Shown here: in pieces, positions 10,575 to 21,960 of the stretch
Position numbering within the stretch: position 1 is the first letter of the stretch
Layout: the number at the start of each line of letters is the position of its first letter
NCBI RefSeq assembly: GCF_038502225.1
Contig: NC_091372.1
Location: 3,063,617 to 3,127,616 of the forward strand
DNA from: Cherax quadricarinatus
Taxonomy: Eukaryota > Arthropoda > Malacostraca > Decapoda > Parastacidae
Length of the DNA: 64,000 nt
Direction of reading: 5' to 3'
The notes under the pieces: model-generated
What the model was told of the DNA's origin: nothing
Databases searched by the model: none
What the model saw: the letters and a program-made list of their open reading frames with translations, nothing else
Translations under genes and position numbers: made by a program

Positions 10575-11172
10575 ATCTGTGGAGGGTCAGGTTCCTGGAG
10601 GTTCTGTGAATCCTGAAGTCTGTGGAGGGTCAGGTTCCTGGAGGTTCTCTGAATTCTGAAGTCTGTGGAGGGTCAGGTTTCTGGAGGTTCTGTGAATCCT
10701 GAAGTCTGTGAAGGGTCAGGTTTCTGAAGGGTCTGTGAATCCTGAAGTCTGTGGAGGGTCAGGTTCCTGAAGGTTCTGTAAATCCTGAAGTCTGTGGAGG
10801 GTCAGGTTCCTGGAGGTTCTGTAAATCCTGAAGTCTGTGGAGGGTCAGGTTCCTGGAAGTTCTGTAAATCCTGAAGTCTGTGGAGGGTCAGGTTCCTGGA
10901 GGTTCTGTAAATCCTGAAGTCTGTGGAGGGTCAGGTTCCTGGAGGTTCTGTAAATCCTGAAGTCTGTGGAGGGTCAGGTTCCTGGTGGTTCTGTAAATCC
11001 TGAAAGTCTGTGGAGGGTCAGGTTCCTGGAAGTTCTGTAAATCCTGAAGTCTGTGGAGGGTCAGGTTCCTGGAGGTTCTGTAAATCCTGAAGTCTGTGGA
11101 GGGTCAGGTTCCTGGTGGTTCTGTAAATCCTGAAAGTCTGTGGAGGGTCAGGTTCCTGGAGGTTCTGTAAAA
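10575..11172. repeat. 43-bp minisatellite, ~13-14 copies
   Basis: Tandem repeats containing GTCTGTGGAGGGTCAGGTTC then CTGGAGGTTCTGTAAATCCT. The first units are more divergent and use GTGAATCC; later ones are nearly identical, and some have one extra A (CTGAAAGTC). This pattern suggests homogenisation of the downstream part. Confidence 0.92.
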
Positions 11173-13254
11173 GTCTAATAATTTACAAGAGTACTAAATA
11201 TTTTGGAGGGATCATTGATTCTCACTACTTTATTTATAATAACTAACCTGCATATCTATAGTAAATTATTTATATGCAAATTTGTAGCTGAATATTATAT
11301 TAAATATTTTTGTCATGGCTGTATGTCTGGAGCAGCAGTAGCTGCTGCAATAGCAGCAACAGCAGTAGCAGTAATAGCAGCATCTGCAGTCACTGTCATC
11401 ATGTTGCATAACCTCAAAGTCTTATTTTTCTTAAATTTACCTTACTCAGTCATAATATTCTGCTCACTGTATCTGAATTCTCATTTTGTGAAAACCAGTT
11501 CACTTTATTATCCTCATGTTTTGTCGTTACCTTTCACCTTGTTATCATGTTGTGTCATTACCGTTCATCTTACCTAGTTGTCTTTGATGACAATTTAGTT
11601 CCAATCCTTTCATAGTTTGTGATTATTTCAATAAGTAATTTGTTCACTTTTGTATCATTATAGTTTAGTAATTTAGCTATTTGTCTTATCGTATAGACCA
11701 AGGCATCATATGTGCTGGAACACATACAGTAGGGCCCTGCTTTATGGCACTTTGCTTTACAGTGGTAGCCTGGAACCTAACCTGCCATGTAAATGGTGCC
11801 CTCCTGTACCTGTGTTGTGGGAACCCCATATGTTACCCTTGGTCCACCAGGCATTGCTAATAGTGAAACAGTGTATTGATATGTATGCCATATTAAATTC
11901 TTCTCTACACTAGTTAGAAGAATTATCTGTTATGTCTTAAATTAGAAAATAGACCATTGAAAACAGTGTTTGCAAAAATGATGGTGACTGTGTTTTCTTC
12001 TTTGAGATAAAACAAATATTGATTGCTGCCTTAAAGGGTCTTTCAGCCATTTTTTCTGGAAAATGTGTGATGTGGTTATGGTATAATTTTATTAAAAAGA
12101 TTGCAGCACAGAAGATGGAAAAAATATAATAAAAATAACAAACTCCTGTTTTTTCCTAGTGAGTGAGTGTGGAATTTTTTCATTGGTACTCTTACACATA
12201 GGGTAAATATTTTTGCACATGAATGTCGGTGATGGGGATACTATATTATTTGTATATGTTGGTTTAATCTGAAACTGTGCAAGGAATATAAAGACTACTA
12301 TGTACATTATCTTGGAGGAAAAGAAACGATATAAAAAAAAAGATAAAAACAGTAAAAGTCTCCAAAACTAGAGTCAGGTGAAAAAAAAACATATATCACA
12401 CATATCACACATACATTCACACATGCATGCACATGTGCACACATGCATGCACACACACACAAAATAACTTCCTAAAGTGTCAGCAAAATTAGTCCTTAAT
12501 TTATGCTTATTTTCAAGTGTATTATAATGAGACATGAGCAGATACTATTGTGTTGTCCATGTATTATAGTTGTCACTAAAGTATATTGTATATCACAGCC
12601 TCATAGGGTATCATAAACGTAAGTTAGTGGGTAAAATTATGTCTGAATGAAAATGAAAAAGCACATAACCTCCAAATAGTGATTTTATTTTTTGTGGTAC
12701 AGTATACAACAATTTATTGATTCACAGTACTACCAGTATCTGCATTTACTAAATAGCATTTTGTAGGTTATTTATTTCTGCATATACCTTAGGTAAGTTA
12801 TACTAAACTTCAATGGTGAATTATGAAATTTTGGAGTGATAATTTTCATACCATTCTTTTTTTCCCTTTTCACATTGTATATTAACCACTCAAGAGTATT
12901 GTAGCAGCACAGTATTAGGAATTGTGTGGTATGAGTTTTGTGCTTGTCTCCTAATGTGTTTTTAAAAGGATACGAAGAAATGGCTACCTTATTTGGAAAA
13001 TTTAAAATATAAAATCAAACCTCTTGTCCTGATTAAAATAAAATTTGATATATGTACAAGATAGCCCAATATCACTGACACACCTGGGAAATCCAAAATG
13101 GCAGACTGAAGTTTAAACTTAAAATAAACTAGTTATTAAAAAGGTCTATTACATAAATGTTCATGAGAATTTAATAAATATATGAGGAGTTAGAATAAAT
13201 TAAAACAAAACTGTTGAACACTATATTCGTTGTCATTTCAGGTTTAAACACTAC
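11173..13254. other. Intron 4 remainder: no gene seen
   Basis: AT-rich sequence without a supportable exon. It contains a short CAG/GTA-rich block (about 11325-11400), debris resembling pogo-like ends (about 11725-11880, TAGGGCCCTGCTTTATGGCA), and a CACA/CATG microsatellite (12395-12470). I see nothing else to call. Confidence 0.5.
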
Positions 13255-13556
13255 AGGTGCTCCATGACTTACAATGGGGTTACGTTCCAATGAACCCATC
13301 GTAAGCTCAAAATACAAATCAAATATGAATTTGATATAATAAATAAGTAAATAACTACTGTCACTGAGTAAATAAATAAACAAATAATTGCTGGAACTAA
13401 ATACCAGTACTGAAAAGTAAATAAATGAATACGAGTTATGGACTTGCTGCCTTTGTGATGGGCAATATCTTAAGTTTCATCTCCTAAGTAATTGCCTGTG
13501 CACCATCATAAAGTTGAAATATCATAAATCAAACCATTGTAAGTGAAGGAGCATCT
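13255..13556. mobile_element. MITE with ~23-bp inverted ends
   Basis: The left end AGGTGCTCCATGACTTACAA and the right end TTGTAAGTGAAGGAGCATCT are inverted repeats. The interior has AAATAAGTAAATAACTACTG and related AT-rich sequence and no frame. A second copy is at 29571-30010. It lies just before exon 5. Confidence 0.7.
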
Positions 13557-13630
13557 GTTTATTTTCTCAAAGTTCTTATTAATATCCCCTTAGTACAGAC
13601 TTGTATATTAAGATATCTGTTATCTTTCAG

Positions 13631-13735
13631 GAAATGTTAATGAATCAGTATTTATTGTTGGAGGAAGAAAATGGAATCACTAGGGCAAGTTTATTGGAAA
13701 TGTGTTTGTCCTGGAACCATGATTGCTCTAAGTGT
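13631..13735 (+). CDS. SZT2: SZT2-like gene, exon 5 of window (donor uncertain)
   Basis: Acceptor TATCTTTCAG at 13630, phase 0 start. It encodes a helical-looking segment, EMLMNQYLLLEEENGITRAS then LLEMCLSWNHDCSKC. To join the next exon in frame, the donor must be TGT|GTTTAT at 13736, which is weak. A better-looking donor, TTG|GTAACA at 13744, would leave two extra bases and create a TGA stop at the join. Continuing the frame meets TGG TAA. Either the weak donor is used, a small exon is missed, or the assembly has a small error here. Confidence 0.7.
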
Positions 13736-13980
13736 GTTTATTGGTAACATTTCTGCTCTGGGACCTTGGAGTGACCAGGCTCCCAGGACTGAAATGTTTT
13801 CATTCGTCTTAGTGATTACACTACTTGTCAGTATAGTATCGTATAACTTTATATCCAGTATTAGTTTTTGCTGTGTGATAAAGCTTTTTTAGTATTATTT
13901 ATTGTTTACTCTATAAATTTGGTGATAAGTTAAGCTTTGCATGAAAGTAATGGCTCTAGATTTATTTTTTCTGTACCAAG

Positions 13981-14100
13981 ATTGAAGCTGTGTCAGAAGT
14001 GTTAGTAGGAGGGGCACTGGCAGCTATGTCGCCCTCTCCACACACTGCCGCACCACCTATCTTTCCCGAGGGCTGTCCTCCTGACCAGATGGACGACAAA
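13981..14100 (+). CDS. SZT2: SZT2-like gene, exon 6 of window
   Basis: Acceptor TTTTTTCTGTACCAAG and donor GACAAA|GTAAGA. Forty codons, phase 0 to 0. It begins with IEAVSEVLVGGALAAMSPSP and continues with an acidic, Pro-rich part (FPEGCPPDQMDDK). The first half looks ordered and the second half looks like a surface linker. The following intron is about 15 kb, the longest in the window, and is packed with mobile DNA. The next exon also begins in phase 0, so no intervening exon is required. Confidence 0.72.
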
Positions 14101-14157
14101 GTAAGACATATCCTACCTGATTCTTACTCTTGCATCAAGTGGTGATAAAAATATAGT

Positions 14158-14265
14158 TGCAGAGAGGAACTTTATTGAGAGGTTTGCTTGTGGATAAGCT
14201 TCTTCAGATCAGCTGAAGAAGTCTGTTCCAAATTTCAATAAAATTCCTCTCTGCAATTGCCATTT
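14158..14265. ncRNA. Inverted pair of degenerate hammerhead-like motifs
   Basis: A ~105-bp palindrome. The minus strand reads CTGAAGA, then GCTT...AAGC as a stem II, then an altered AAAC. The plus strand at 14213-14245 repeats CTGAAGA with a degraded stem. Both flanks carry CAATAAA followed by TTCCTCTCTGCAA. The layout matches the better preserved pairs at 45655-45795 and 48813-50447. Catalysis is unlikely in this copy. Confidence 0.45.
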
Positions 14266-14339
14266 TCACAACTTGTTGGCTTTGTGTCCGTTGTCTCCAC
14301 TTTTGCAAAACCCTTCTCATGCTGAATCCTTAAAGGTGG

Positions 14340-14490
14340 GCAAGGGAGATGCCTGAATGCTGGTGAGAGGTTCTTGATGCAAGGCATTAGGGCTACCCTC
14401 CTCTTTTCTCATATCAAACCTAATTTCCACCCATTTCCTATGGGTTTAGTGCTTCCTCGTGATTGTAATAATCCCATGCTGAACTCTGCT
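14340..14490 (+). repeat. Short interspersed repeat (TGCTGGTGAG...GGGTTTAG family)
   Basis: About 150 bp beginning near GCCTGAATGCTGGTGAG and ending GGGTTTAGTGCTTCCTCGTG followed by AT triplets. Other copies are at 30590, 31770, 34383, 59925 and 60945. Non-coding, origin unknown. Confidence 0.6.
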
Positions 14491-15030
14491 TGATGCTGCT
14501 TATATTTTCTCTGTTGTCTTGTATAAGATTGCAAATCATCCTCAAACTTAATTGTTAACCATTTTTGACTTATAATTAAATTAACGAGGGTTTACCAAAG
14601 GCATCATTCATGTATTGTATTTTCTGGCATATAAGGCACATGAGCATTTAAGATGATGTTTCCAAGCATTTGTAATGTAACGTTAGTAAACAGATTCTGA
14701 AGTGTAACCCAAAGTCTACCCTTGACCCTGACCTTGAGCATATAAGGTGCAGGCAGATTTTTTCCAGGACTTTTTTTTGTGAGGGGAAAAAGCATGCCTT
14801 GTATACCAGAAAATACTGTATATGTATATTTACAGGTGGTGCTAAAAGCCAAAGTTGGTTTTATTAAGTATACTATCATTGTAACTCAAACTTTATTTTG
14901 ACTTCAGAGTTCCATGATAGTGAACTAAGCTTTCATTAACCAGTACTCATCTGTTTTAATAATTGCATTAATATTAACTAATTATTGTGATCATTAATGT
15001 GATTTTGGAAAGAAGTTCAGGTAAAGTATA

Positions 15031-16217
15031 CTTAGTGGTCACTTTATTAGGTACACTTGCTCATTAATGCAAATATCTAATTAGCCAATTACACAGCAAC
15101 ACCTCAGTACCTGAAAGCATGCATATGCTGTTTAGAGCTTCAGTTGTTCAAACTGAACATCAGAATGGGGAGGAAATGTGATCTAAGTTCCTTTGACCGT
15201 GGAGTGAGTGTTGGTGCCAGACAGACGAGGTGGTTTGAGTACCTCAGAAACTGCTGATCTGTTGGGATTTTTATGCACAACAGTCTTTAGAAAATGGTGT
15301 GAAAAACACAAAACATCCAATGAGTTGCAATTCTGTGGGTAAAAATGTCTTGTTAATAAGAGAGGTCAGTGAAGAATGGCCAGACTGGTTCAAGCTGACA
15401 GGAAGGTGATGGTAACTGAAATAACCACACATTACAACAGTGGTATGCATCTCTAAATGACAACACATTGAACCTTGAAGTAGATGGGATACAGGAACAA
15501 AAGACTGCATTGGGCTCCACTCCTGTCGGCTAAGAACAGGAAACTGAGGCTACACTGGGCACAGTCTCACTAATATTGGACAATTAAAGATAGGAAGAAC
15601 ATTCCCTAGTCTGATGAATTGTGATTTCTGCTGTGACAAGCAGATTGTAGGGTCAAAATTTGGCATAAACAACGTGAATCCTCTGATTCGTCTTGCCTTG
15701 TGTTAGTGGTTCTGCGTGGTGGTGTAATGGTGTGGGGAATGTTTTCCTGGCACACACAAGTCCCCATAATACCACTTGATTATTGTTTAAGTTCCACAGC
15801 CTACCTGAGTATTGTTGCTGACCATGTGCATCTCTTTATAGCCACAGTCTACCCATCTTTTAGTTAGTGGCTACTTCCAGCAGGGTAACACATCATCTTA
15901 TAAAGCACATGTCATCTCAAGCTGATTCCACAAAAATAACAATAAGTTTATGGGCTCTAATGGCCTCCAGTCACCAAATCTCAGGCCAGTAGAGCAAGCA
16001 CCTTTGATGGAACAGGAGATTTGTAGTGGGATTGTGCAGCTGACAGATCTGCAGCAACTGTGTGATACTGTCATGTCAACTTGGACCAGAATCTCTAAGG
16101 ATTGTTCCATCACTTCTTTTAATCCATGCCATGAAAAATTCAGGTTGTTCTGGGGGTACAGGGGACCCCAACCCATTACTAGAAGGGTGTATCTAATTAA
16201 GTGGCCATTAAGTGTAT
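15031..16217 (+). mobile_element. Tc1-like transposon of the type common in fish, dead copy
   Basis: The left end AGTGGTCACTTTATTAGGTA and the right end CTAATTAAGTGGCCATTAAG form the inverted ends. The ~1.19 kb length is usual for Tc1. The transposase region (about 15160-16110) is recognisable at DNA level but has several frameshifts and stops. Blocks such as GCTAAGAACAGGAAACTGAG, GTAATGGTGTGGGGAAT, TACCTGAGTATTGTTGCTGA and CTGACAGATCTGCAGCAACT match, from memory, the widespread fish Tc1 family. Two longer open frames here (15898-16242 minus and 15950-16303 plus) are not the transposase. Confidence 0.82.
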
Positions 16218-16616
16218 ATGTACAATACAGTATATATTTCATTATTCATTCAAAATTGATGATGCTAACATCAAATGATTCCTATATTATGAAGAAATTG
16301 TAAATAACAGTTAAACAGTATTTTATTCCTCTTGATCAGTAAATATGGCACTCAACATAGATTTAGTTACCATGGTAAAATTCTACTCATTGTGCTATTT
16401 TCCAATATTAATTCTCAAATAATAATCATTAATTTTTTGTAATAAAAAAAAATATGGATTTATTTAAACATATTTTCATTATTTGCATAAAGGCTTAACT
16501 ATCATGTACTATGTACAGTGTATTGAATGGGCCAAGTATTGAGAAATAATATACAGTACTCTGCTGTAACATGCAAAATAACCACAGGGAGAGTTGAATT
16601 ATTATTATAGCATCAT

Positions 16617-18055
<1,439 letters not shown>

Positions 18056-18058
18056 TGC

Positions 18059-18168
18059 AATGTTAGAGAAATAGAGTAGGAAATCCAGGCAGATTCATTC
18101 AGGAAAATGAGTCAATTTCCCTGAACAAATCTGCCTGGATTTCCTACTTTATTTCTGCAACATTACAA
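18059..18168. repeat. 110-bp near-perfect hairpin
   Basis: The arm AATGTTAGAGAAATAGAGTA...GGCAGATT is mirrored by AATCTGCCTGGATTTCCTAC...CAACATT, with a ~15-base loop near 18103-18117. It sits directly after the CAG/CTG switch inside the MITE. Confidence 0.85.
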
Positions 18169-18401
18169 GCTCCTGATGTGTTGATTGCAACATGAAAGGC
18201 CTACAGTTATAATTCAACTCACCCATGGTTATTTTGTATCTTTTGATATGTGTTTCATTTTTATGGGGGTGAACTATTAAGATAGTGGAATTTCTTGCTC
18301 AAATGACCTACATCTCCAGCAAGGTCATTGTCATCTTAATTACACACATCATTTTGCTGATGTAAGGACAGTCATATGGGAGACTAACGAAGGTAGCCTA
18401 A

Positions 18402-18605
18402 CCCTTAAACTGTCCAAACGTAGATCTACGTTCATGCGCATAGTGCTCAGAACGTAGAGCTGCGTTTTTTTTTTTTTTACATAAGAAAGAATGTAAAATC
18501 AAACGATCTATATTCACAGATATGCTTATGGGATTTAAGAGGATAATGGGGTAATGGTATGGTGATACCAACAAGATGTGGAAAGAGACACTTATGTGCA
18601 ATTCA
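18402..18605 (+). repeat. piggyBac-like element fragment, one end only
   Basis: Starts CTAA|CCCTTAAACTGTCCAAACG, with the repeated motif ACGTAGATCTACG close to the end, as in 42278-42489. The other end is not found; the sequence fades before the Tigger MITE at 18617. Confidence 0.5.
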
Positions 18606-18616
18606 GAATACATATA

Positions 18617-18805
18617 CAGTGGACCCTCGCTTAACGATCACCTCCCAATGCGACCAATTATGTAAGTGCGTTTGTACGTGTATGTTTGGGAGTGTGAAAT
18701 GGACTAATCTACTTCACAATATTCCTTATGGGAACAAATTTGGTCAGTACTGGCACCTGAACATACTTCTGGAATGAAAAGATGTCGTAAACCGGGGGTC
18801 CACTG
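18617..18805. mobile_element. Tigger-type MITE, 189 bp
   Basis: TA|CAGTGGACCCTCGCTTAACG at the left and CCGGGGGTCCACTG|TA at the right. The interior matches 29711-29913 in reverse (TTCCTTATGGGAACAAATTT, GTACTGGCACCTGAACATAC). Non-coding. Confidence 0.85.
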
Positions 18806-18810
18806 TATTT

Positions 18811-19026
18811 ATTATAGGCAACATTTCACCACGAGTGTCTTCTTCAGTCCTAACACAGAGATAACTAAGAAACATATATATATATATATATATATGGTGG
18901 CAGTAGTCAGGTGGAAAGCTGTGAGGCTTACCACTTGACCCCTGCTACTATATAAATGTGTTTCTTATTTATCTCTGTATTAGGACTGATACAGCCAATC
19001 ATGGCAAAACACTTCCTGTAATAAAT
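18811..19026. ncRNA. Inverted pair of hammerhead-like motifs around an AT repeat
   Basis: The minus strand at 18815-18848 has CTGAAGA, a short stem (GACACTCGTGGT) and GAAAT. The plus strand at 18984-19024 has a weaker CTGATAC...GCCAATCATGGC...AAAAC. Both arms continue into TTAGGACTGA / CTCTGTGTTA blocks, and a (TA)n run lies between them. Same head-to-head plan as at 45655-45795. Confidence 0.45.
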
Positions 19027-19546
19027 GTCCTGAGCTGTTCATAATTGTCTTTTTTCACAATAAGAGGATGTGTTCTCATCTGACTGAGACCTACAACAAG
19101 AAGCAGTTTCTCTTTTCACATAAAGCACCACATTTTTAACTTGATAATACTGTACATTGCTAGTTTTTTTTTTTTAATCTGTCTATATTAACTGTTTACA
19201 CTTCAAAATACTGATTCCTTCAATATTTTAAATTTTGAATGTCACAGTTGTAGTTTTAATGTAGTGGCCATGGAGCTATGTTGACACACTTCCAGGATCA
19301 CAATCCATCTGACCAAGCCCTTGCCTCCATTATTAGAATTTCACATATTTTTTTTTTCTTGTAAGTTACAGTGTATAGACTGTAGCATTGTTCAGGCAAA
19401 TAGAGGCTTTACAAAAATATGGTACTGTATGTAATTCTTGTGGGAGGATTTGTATATATTGTGTGTATATATGCTTACTTACATATATATTGTTTATAAA
19501 TATATGTGCACTGTACACTAATATTTCTATTATCTGACTTCAGCAC

Positions 19547-19723
19547 AGGTCCACATCCCTTTATCCAAAATTCTGAAATTCAATAAGTTCCAAAAACCAA
19601 AGTTTTTTTGTGGAGTATCAGTCATCTCAGTGTTGGGCCACGTCACCATGTGGTGGCATTGAATCATTCTGAAATGTAAAACAATACTGGCCCCAAGCAT
19701 TTCGGATAGAGAGATGTGGACCT
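19547..19723. mobile_element. Small inverted-repeat DNA element
   Basis: The left end AGGTCCACATCCCTTTATCC and the right end GGATAGAGAGATGTGGACCT are inverted repeats over about 20 bp with a few mismatches. The interior is 135 bp and non-coding. Confidence 0.65.
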
Positions 19724-20207
19724 CTAGAATGTGTGTTGAGATAAGTGATCAGGTAGTGAATTCACACATCTTAAACTTATGTTTACATAAGAATAAGGAG
19801 ATACATTGTGGAACCGCACCCATAGTAGAGTATTGATCTAGTATTTTGCACTATTTTGGACCATGTGTAATACAAATTGGTACAAATTGTGGGTTGGTTG
19901 TGAATTGTTCCACCCACTGTATTGTGACATTATTCATCAGAAACATTCAGTAAATTTTCACAGGTTAATTCATATCTTTTAAGTTTTTGTTGTACGTATA
20001 TTCTTCAGTGATTTTGGTTTTGGTATTTTGAATGTGACACTGGCTAATTTTCTCAGTTTTTGGTATACAGAGTATAGAAGTTTGTCTTTTATTTGGGGGG
20101 AGGCTTTCATTTTGCCTATGCTGGTTTTAAATCCAGTGGCTGCTGGAATTATGTCTTTTTTTATTACATAGTTGTTAAGCAATGATCGTGAAATGAGTGA
20201 CAATAGA

Positions 20208-20314
20208 ATGCAAAATAACTGCAGGGGGAGTTCAATGATTGCACTGGGTCATGTAGATTGCAACACAAAAGGCCTAGAGCTATCTTTCAACTCCCTCCTG
20301 TGGGTATTTTACAT
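20208..20314. mobile_element. Compact MITE, relative of the CAG-bearing element
   Basis: 107 bp with ends ATGCAAAATAACTGCAGGGG and CCTGTGGGTATTTTACAT. The interior is GATTGCACTGGGTCATGTAG then ATTGCAACACAAAAGGCCTA. It lacks any triplet repeat and so shows the ancestral form of the element at 16571. Confidence 0.7.
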
Positions 20315-20774
20315 CTTTTGCATACAGTTGTTAAATTTAAGCAGAATTGGTAGCTTGGCACTTTGCACTGTTTTGCTTATTCTTTATCTTTTATGTATAT
20401 ATTGAGGATAAATTTTACAATCTAAGGTACTCTTTAGCTAATCAGATGATCATACCATCACAGTTGTGTTGTCATGTGAGAAGTTACAACAGTTTATTTT
20501 CACTGAAATACTGTGCTCTGGTGATCATGTCAGCAACTTACAGATTTACAGCTTCCGCTGTGGTGGTTCACACATAGTATGTGTTGCTATGTAGATTTGT
20601 AATCAAATTTTCAGTGGTCTGTATGTCTGCTTTGATTGAGTCTCTTATAGTATTCAGCCATTTTCTTTGTTGATACTGTGTCTTCTAATTCCTTTATTTA
20701 TATGAACTTCTCCACCAACTGGTTTAGTATGTCCTTGAGTTTGTGGGACATGCTACTAGTCATCTTTTCATTCA

Positions 20775-20975
20775 TGTATTTTTTTTTTTATCAGTATGGC
20801 CATGTCCTACCAAGGCAGGGTGACCTAAAAAGAAAAATCAAAGTTTTTCTTTTCAAATTTAGTAATTTATACAGAAGAAGTGGGTTACTAGTTCCTTGCT
20901 CCCAGCATGGCAGTCGCCTCTTACGACACGCATGGCTTACGGAGGAATTCTTTTCCACTTCCCCATGGAGATTTA
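20775..20975 (-). mobile_element. RTE-derived short element, 5' truncated
   Basis: From the 3' block GGCCATGTCCTACCAAGGCA to CTTCCCCATGGAGAT; the remaining 5' half is absent. Diverged from the consensus. Confidence 0.75.
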
Positions 20976-21364
20976 TGTAGTTCTTGTTATTATTTCTGTA
21001 TGATGGCCAATGAAACCAGTTGGCAGTTGTTCTGTTTTGACTGTAGCCTTTGTTGATTGCAGCAGTCTTTAGTTATTCCATGATACTGATCCTCTACCTA
21101 TGCCTCTTGTCATGCTGTTGAAAAAGTGTGGTGTTGAAAAATTGTAGAGGTGTTTGGTCACTTGTTTCTGGCAGTGTCTTGAAGGTGTCATCTGTTTGTA
21201 GTGAAAGTAGTGCTTGCTTGCTTGGTCACTCAGTATTTTAATTTGACGAGTTGACCTTTGCATAGGTTTAGGTTATGTTTGGTTTTCACAATGTCTGTTG
21301 TTATTATTTGTGCAAGTACAGTATTTGTGAGGAATGGATGGTGCTGGGAAACAAGAGAATTTGC

Positions 21365-21700
21365 AAAAATTTGTGGATTATTATTATAATCAAAAAGAAG
21401 CGCTAAGCCACAAGGACTATACAGCGCTGCAGGGCAGGAAGGAAGCGAGGGCATCAGGTGGCAAAAGGGAGATGGATGAGTAATAGATTACGGATAACAG
21501 CGGGGTAGTGGATGGTGAAAGGGTAAAGGGCAGCAAGAGACTGAACTAGAAAGGGCTGAGGGGAGTGCGAAAAGTATCAGAGTTTGTGGAGTAAATCAGT
21601 CGTTGTCAAGAAGTCAATGAGAGAGTCAGGATTAAAGGAGGGTCCATCAGCAAGAAGGGAAGGTAAAGAGAGAGTAGTAGAAAATTTGTGGAGTTTGTGC
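21365..21700 (+). repeat. Interspersed repeat with AAGCGCTAAGCCACAAGG
   Basis: Starts in ATTATTATTATAATC and runs through CTATACAGCGCTGCAGGGCA, then a purine-rich region. The start mirrors the end of the GGGTTTAGCGCT family (TAATCAT...AGCGCTAAACC). No open frame of note. Confidence 0.45.
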
Positions 21701-21960
21701 TACTGTACGTACTATGTGACTAACTCTTATACTGCATAACTGAGGTCATATACCTGCCACTTATCTAAATGAGACTTATTAATGTAAATTTTCAATGTTT
21801 GAATGATGACAAAGTTGGATGTCAGATAAAAGGTCTTTTAGAGTAATCTTTTGTTTTAAATATGTATATGCAGTATATTTAAATATGTGTATTGTGTATA
21901 GTATTGCTTGAATATGATTACTTTATATTAATGTACAATAAATTTAAATACAATACAATA

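Larger units (their letters stand above)
19979..21263 (-). pseudogene. Possible degraded retroelement coding region
   Basis: The minus-strand frames 21069-21263 (QIKILSDQASKHYFHYKQ), about 20580-20770 (KELEDTVSTKKMAEYYK with stops) and 19979-20203 (KKDIIPAATGFKTSIGKMKA then SVYQKLRKLA) look like one broken protein rich in Lys and Leu. A small MITE (20208-20314) and an RTE-derived fragment (20775-20975) interrupt it. I cannot name the family; the part before an RT domain of a Penelope-like element is one possibility. Confidence 0.3.

Noticed and set aside
10575..11172. CRISPR array
   Set aside because: Units are contiguous with no unique spacers, and the DNA is eukaryotic; it is a minisatellite.
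13671..13892. 73-codon frame starting MESLGQVYWK as the reading frame of exon 5
   Set aside because: It is a different frame from the acceptor-phased one; the phase-0 frame joins exon 4 and has the better helical pattern.
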